DNA of 64,000 bases from Actinomycetales bacterium SN12 (lineage in GTDB: Bacteria; Actinomycetota; Actinomycetes; Actinomycetales; Microbacteriaceae), in the NCBI GenBank assembly GCA_002837415.1, contig PJCV01000006.1:62001-126000 (forward strand), in the 5' to 3' direction. Below, piece by piece: positions 60,967-64,000 of the stretch (positions are counted from its first letter, which is position 1; each line of letters opens with the position of its first letter). The notes below the pieces were generated by a model. That model saw only the letters and a program-made list of their open reading frames with translations. It ran no database searches and was not told where the DNA came from. The position numbers were made by a program, and so were the translations under genes.

Positions 60967-61038
60967 CTCCGCCGCCAGGATTCGAACCTGAACCTCACAG
61001 CTCCAAAGGCTGTCGTGCTGCCGTTACACCACGGCGGA
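60967..61038 (-). tRNA. tRNA-Gln (anticodon TTG)
   Basis: Read on the minus strand, TCCGCCG pairs with CGGCGGA as acceptor stem; the anticodon arm is ACAGC-CTTTGGA-GCTGT with anticodon TTG (codon CAA); the T loop is GGTTCGAATCC. The discriminator base is G and no CCA is encoded. Length 72 nt. Confidence 0.96.
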
Positions 61039-61153
61039 CCACGGCCATCCGCCTCGCGAGGGGGCGACCGCGGGTCAATTCTGCCACGGCCGACCGGGCC
61101 CTCCGTCCGGGCCGGGGTGCGGGCCGAGGTCCGAGCCGACGCGGCGGACGCGG

Positions 61154-61159
61154 GATAAT
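61154..61159 (+). promoter_or_regulatory. -10 box of the MarR regulator gene
   Basis: GATAAT, six bases before ATG 61166; the region 61039-61153 holds no other gene. Confidence 0.6.
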
Positions 61160-61165
61160 GGCGGG

Positions 61166-61660
61166 ATGAGCGAGGCGGATGAGGTCGACCGGATCGTCGG
61201 CGCCTGGAACACCCAGCGCCCCGACCTGGACTTCTCGCCCCTCGAGGTGCTCTCGCGGATGGACCGCCTCTCGCGTCACCTCGACCGTGCGCGGCGCGAG
61301 GTGTTCCGTCGCAGCGACATCGAGCCGTGGGAGTGGGACGTGCTCTCGGCGCTGCGCCGTGCCGGCGCCCCCTTCCAGCTCTCGCCCAAGCAGCTGCTGC
61401 AGCAGACGCTGGTCTCGAGCGGCACGATGACCAACCGCATCGACCGCCTCGTGGGGCGTCGGTTCGTGCGGCGCGAGTCCGACCCGCAGGACGGGCGCAG
61501 CGTGCTCGTCACCCTCACCGACGACGGACGCGTGCGAGTGGATGCCGCGATCACGCGCCTCGTCGATGCCGAGGCCGTGCTGCTGCAGGCGCTCCCCCGC
61601 GCAGACCGCGAGCGGCTGGCCGGCCTGCTGCGCAAGCTCAGTCTGAGCTTCGACTCGTGA
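61166..61660 (+). CDS. MarR-family transcriptional regulator
   Basis: 164 residues, dimeric winged-helix regulator. The dimerisation helix is RMDRLSRHLDRARREVFRRS, the DNA-binding region about 65-125 includes LSPKQLLQQTLVSSGTMTNRI and the wing ESDPQDGRSVLVTLTDDG (parts). No nearby transporter suggests a ligand; the pseudouridine synthase gene follows by 28 bases in the same direction and may be co-transcribed. Confidence 0.9.
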   Translation: MSEADEVDRIVGAWNTQRPDLDFSPLEVLSRMDRLSRHLDRARREVFRRSDIEPWEWDVLSALRRAGAPFQLSPKQLLQQTLVSSGTMTNRIDRLVGRRFVRRESDPQDGRSVLVTLTDDGRVRVDAAITRLVDAEAVLLQALPRADRERLAGLLRKLSLSFDS

Positions 61661-61688
61661 GCATCCCCGTTCCGGGGCGGGGCCGCTG

Positions 61689-62633
61689 ATGGCCATGCGC
61701 TCTCCGCTTCCCGTACGCGACGGCGTCGGCGCGACGCGGCTGCATCTGCCGCTGACCGGACCGTGGCCGACGGTCGGCGCGTACATGGCGGAGCGCTTCT
61801 TCCATCTCGAGCCCGAGCGGCTGCTGTCGCGCTTCGACCGCGGTGAGATCGTCGCGCGAGACGGCACGCCGCTCACCCGCGAGACTCCGCTGGGCGTGCA
61901 CGAGTTCGTCTGGTACTACCGCGAGCCGCCGGTGGAGCGCGAGATCCCGTTCGACATCGAGGTGCTGCACCAGGACCGCGATCTGGTCGTCGCCGACAAG
62001 CCGCACTTCCTGCCCACCACCCCGGGCGGCAAGTACCTGCAGAACTCCGCCCTGGTGCGGCTGCGCAATCGGCTCGGCATCCCGGAGCTCACCCCGATCC
62101 ACCGCCTCGACCGCGCGACGGCCGGTCTGCTGATGTTCTCCACCCGTCCCGCGACACGCGGCGCCTACCAGCTGCTCTTCGAGCGGCGGCAGGTGGAGAA
62201 GGTGTACGAGGCGGTGTCGGCGCTGCCCGCCGACTGGGATCCGGCATCCCCCGCTCTGGCCGGTCTGCCGTTCCCGATCGTGTACCGCAATCACATCGAG
62301 AAGCTGCGCGCGCACGTGTGCGTGCGAGTCGACGAGGCGCGGGAGCCGAACGCCGAGACGCTCATCGAGCTGCTCGCCTTCGACGAGCAGGTCGTGCACA
62401 CGCTGCTTCGCCCGCACTCCGGTCGGATGCACCAGCTGCGGGTGCACCTGGCATCGCTCGGCGCGGGCATCCTGAACGACGGCTTCTACCCCGACCTGCT
62501 GCCCGAGACGCCAGACGATTTCACCAGGCCGCTGCAGCTGCTCGCGCGCGAGCTGCGCTTCCTCGACCCGCTGAGCGGAGCGCCGCGGGAGTTCATGACA
62601 CGACGAACTCTGCAGGACGCCCCGCCCAGCTGA
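61689..62633 (+). CDS. RluA-family pseudouridine synthase
   Basis: Isomerises uridine in rRNA or tRNA. 314 residues: N-terminal S4-like region (TVGAYMAERFF to about 80), then the RluA catalytic domain with THIS-type motif IHRLDRATAGLL (catalytic Asp) at about 140 and LRPHSGRMHQLRVHL near 240. The exact site modified cannot be told. ATG 61689 is 28 bases after the MarR gene. Confidence 0.9.
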   Translation: MAMRSPLPVRDGVGATRLHLPLTGPWPTVGAYMAERFFHLEPERLLSRFDRGEIVARDGTPLTRETPLGVHEFVWYYREPPVEREIPFDIEVLHQDRDLVVADKPHFLPTTPGGKYLQNSALVRLRNRLGIPELTPIHRLDRATAGLLMFSTRPATRGAYQLLFERRQVEKVYEAVSALPADWDPASPALAGLPFPIVYRNHIEKLRAHVCVRVDEAREPNAETLIELLAFDEQVVHTLLRPHSGRMHQLRVHLASLGAGILNDGFYPDLLPETPDDFTRPLQLLARELRFLDPLSGAPREFMTRRTLQDAPPS

Positions 62634-62665
62634 GCGGGGATGAGCCGCGCTGAGCCGCGAAATGT

Positions 62666-63325
62666 CTACCGGCGCATGATCCGGCGCGCGAGCCACGTGC
62701 CGAGCGTCTGCGCGAAATGCACGAAGACGACGATCAGCAGCACCGCGGCCCACATCACGATGGGCTCGAACTGCCGCCGTCCGTAGGTGAGGGCGAAGTT
62801 GCCGAGGCCCCCGGCGCCGATGTACCCGGCCATCGCCGTCATGTCGATGAGCGCGACGATGACGAACGTGTAGCCCAGCACGAGCGGGCCCAGCGCCTCC
62901 GGGATGACGACGGTGAACAGGGTGCGCCAGGGCCCGGCTCCCATCGCTCGCGCGGCCTCGATCACCCCCGGCGAGACGCCCACCAGATGCTGCTCGACGA
63001 TGCGCCCGATGGCGAACATCGACGCGACCACCAGGGCCACGATCGCGGCGTTGGTGCCGATTCCGCTTCCCACGACCAGGCGCGAGAACGGGATCAGCAC
63101 CGTGATGAGGATCACGAACGGGATCGGCCGGAAGAAGTTGATGAACAGGTTCAGCACGAACGACACGGCACGGTTCTGCAGCATCCCGCCGGGGCGGGTG
63201 AGGTACAGACCCACTCCGATCAGACCACCGAGGATCCCGCCGAAGAGCAGGGTCAGCGACACCATGTACAGGGTCTCGACAGCTGCCTGCCAGAATTCCG
63301 GAGCGAGTTCGACGAGACGATCCAT
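62666..63325 (-). CDS. metI: Methionine ABC transporter permease
   Basis: Membrane channel of the D/L-methionine importer. 219 residues, five helices. VGVSPGVIEAARAMGAGPW is the EAA-type coupling segment and GYIGAGGLGNFALTYG the conserved MetI end. ATG 63325 overlaps the metN stop by one base (TGATG). The binding protein MetQ would be expected next to this operon but is outside the window or elsewhere. Confidence 0.94.
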   Translation of the reverse strand: MDRLVELAPEFWQAAVETLYMVSLTLLFGGILGGLIGVGLYLTRPGGMLQNRAVSFVLNLFINFFRPIPFVILITVLIPFSRLVVGSGIGTNAAIVALVVASMFAIGRIVEQHLVGVSPGVIEAARAMGAGPWRTLFTVVIPEALGPLVLGYTFVIVALIDMTAMAGYIGAGGLGNFALTYGRRQFEPIVMWAAVLLIVVFVHFAQTLGTWLARRIMRR

Positions 63326-64000
63326 CAGCGCTCCTCCTCCCGATCGATGTCGGTCACTTCGACCTGGCGCCCGATGCGCGCGAGGACGTCGTCGATGCGC
63401 TGCGTCTCGCCGCGGAGGGCGAGCGTCAGGTGGCCGAAAGCTCGTCCGCGGATGTCGTTGATGCCGCCGAACACGAGCTCGAACTCCAGCCCCGCCTCGG
63501 CGAGATCGACGAAGAGCTGGGCCTGCGATGGGCCGCCGTCACGGAACGAGAACGTGACGAGCCGGCCGCTGTGCCGCTCGCGCAGCACAGCGCGCTCGGC
63601 GGGAGACGGGATGCCCTTGACCACCGTGCCCACGAAGCGCTGCGAAGCCGGATGCCGAGGGGCCGAGAAGACCTCGAAGACATCGCCCTGCTCGATCACG
63701 CGCCCCCGGTCCATCACCGCGACCTTCGTCGCGATCGTCTGGATGACGTCCATCTCGTGGGTGATGACCACGATGGTGACCCCCTGCTCCTCGTTGACCC
63801 GCTTGAGCAGGGCGAGCACCTCGTGCGTGGTCTCGGGATCGAGAGCGCTGGTGGCCTCGTCGGCGAGCAGGATGGCGGGGCGGGTCGCGAGCGCACGGGC
63901 GATCCCGACGCGCTGCTTCTGACCGCCGGAGAGCTGCTCGGGGTACGAGCGCGCCTTGTCGCTGAGACCGACGAACGACAGCAGCTCGGTGACGCGGGCG
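63325..64000 (-). CDS. metN: Methionine ABC transporter ATPase, C-terminal part
   Basis: The last 225 residues are present; the N-terminus with Walker A lies beyond the window. Visible are SYPEQLSGGQKQRVGIARAL (signature), AILLADEATSALDPETT (Walker B), the switch His in VITHEMDV, and the C-terminal NIL domain (about the last 90 residues) that binds methionine and inhibits transport when the cell is replete. Confidence 0.93.
   Translation of the reverse strand, partial: ARVTELLSFVGLSDKARSYPEQLSGGQKQRVGIARALATRPAILLADEATSALDPETTHEVLALLKRVNEEQGVTIVVITHEMDVIQTIATKVAVMDRGRVIEQGDVFEVFSAPRHPASQRFVGTVVKGIPSPAERAVLRERHSGRLVTFSFRDGGPSQAQLFVDLAEAGLEFELVFGGINDIRGRAFGHLTLALRGETQRIDDVLARIGRQVEVTDIDREEER

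Noticed and set aside
1..64000. Prophage, integron, transposase or biosynthetic gene cluster
   Set aside because: No integrase, phage structural gene, transposase, polyketide or peptide synthetase motif was seen on either strand.

Overview
The window is GC-rich, densely coded DNA from an actinobacterium, most likely a Microbacterium-type member of the Microbacteriaceae. The pointers are the paired acyl-CoA carboxylase beta and epsilon genes, a DUF3039 protein, an LpdA-type flavoprotein without redox cysteines, many leaderless promoters (a TANNNT box 6-7 bases before the start codon), frequent ATGA/GTGA stop-start overlaps, and a gene order shared with Mycobacterium. No rRNA, CRISPR array, phage or transposase gene is visible. 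There is one tRNA (Gln).

Layout. 1-4931 (minus): sugar ABC importer, nagZ and anmK, a likely importer and recycling unit for amino-sugar or cell-wall fragments. 5055-6374: pncB. 6459-10369 (minus): DUF3039 protein and an ABC exporter whose ATPase has a 440-residue low-complexity basic tail. 10603-13021: nucleotidyltransferase, two unknowns, an XRE regulator. 13175-14560: sugar MFS porter. 14656-16484: carboxylase beta and epsilon; 16743-19628 (minus): a two-component system with an extra membrane protein; then an RNA uracil methyltransferase, Maf, and the biotin-carrying carboxylase subunit. 23445-25787 (minus): membrane protein and lpdA. 25845-29848: purine-nucleoside phosphorylase, a phosphohexo/pentomutase, TauE exporter, hydrolase. 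29871-31834: an Fe-S-type regulator divergent from flavohemoglobin. 31871-40094 (minus): nucleoside ABC importer plus cdd, deoA and add. 40251-41363: manC. 41511-44978: sdhCDAB. 44993-48550: YihY protein, xthA, trpS, small membrane protein. 48565-49812 (minus): pth and rplY. 50166-53214: gluconate permease and gnd, divergent. 53284-55515: OmpR/HisKA two-component pair. 55532-58431 (minus): RnfD-like/ferredoxin-reductase fusion, apbE and an FMN-binding lipoprotein. 58495-61038 (minus): prs, glmU, tRNA-Gln. 61166-62633: MarR regulator and pseudouridine synthase. 62666-64000 (minus): metI and metN (cut).

How the genes work together. The nucleoside importer feeds cytidine deaminase, thymidine phosphorylase and adenosine deaminase; purine-nucleoside phosphorylase and the neighbouring mutase can pass the released pentose phosphate into central metabolism, and succinate dehydrogenase lies next door, the same neighbourhood as M. 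tuberculosis Rv3303c-Rv3319. The carboxylase subunits are split by the two-component system. The flavin cluster encodes a membrane electron-transfer route to an exported flavoprotein.

The least expected features are: a short repeat (core CCTTCGACAGGCTCAGG) sitting in frame inside accD, gnd and deoA and as a 21-bp tandem array before trpS; the basic repeat tail on the ABC ATPase; glmU starting one base after the tRNA-Gln gene; and a strongly folded unexplained intergenic segment after the carboxylase epsilon gene.
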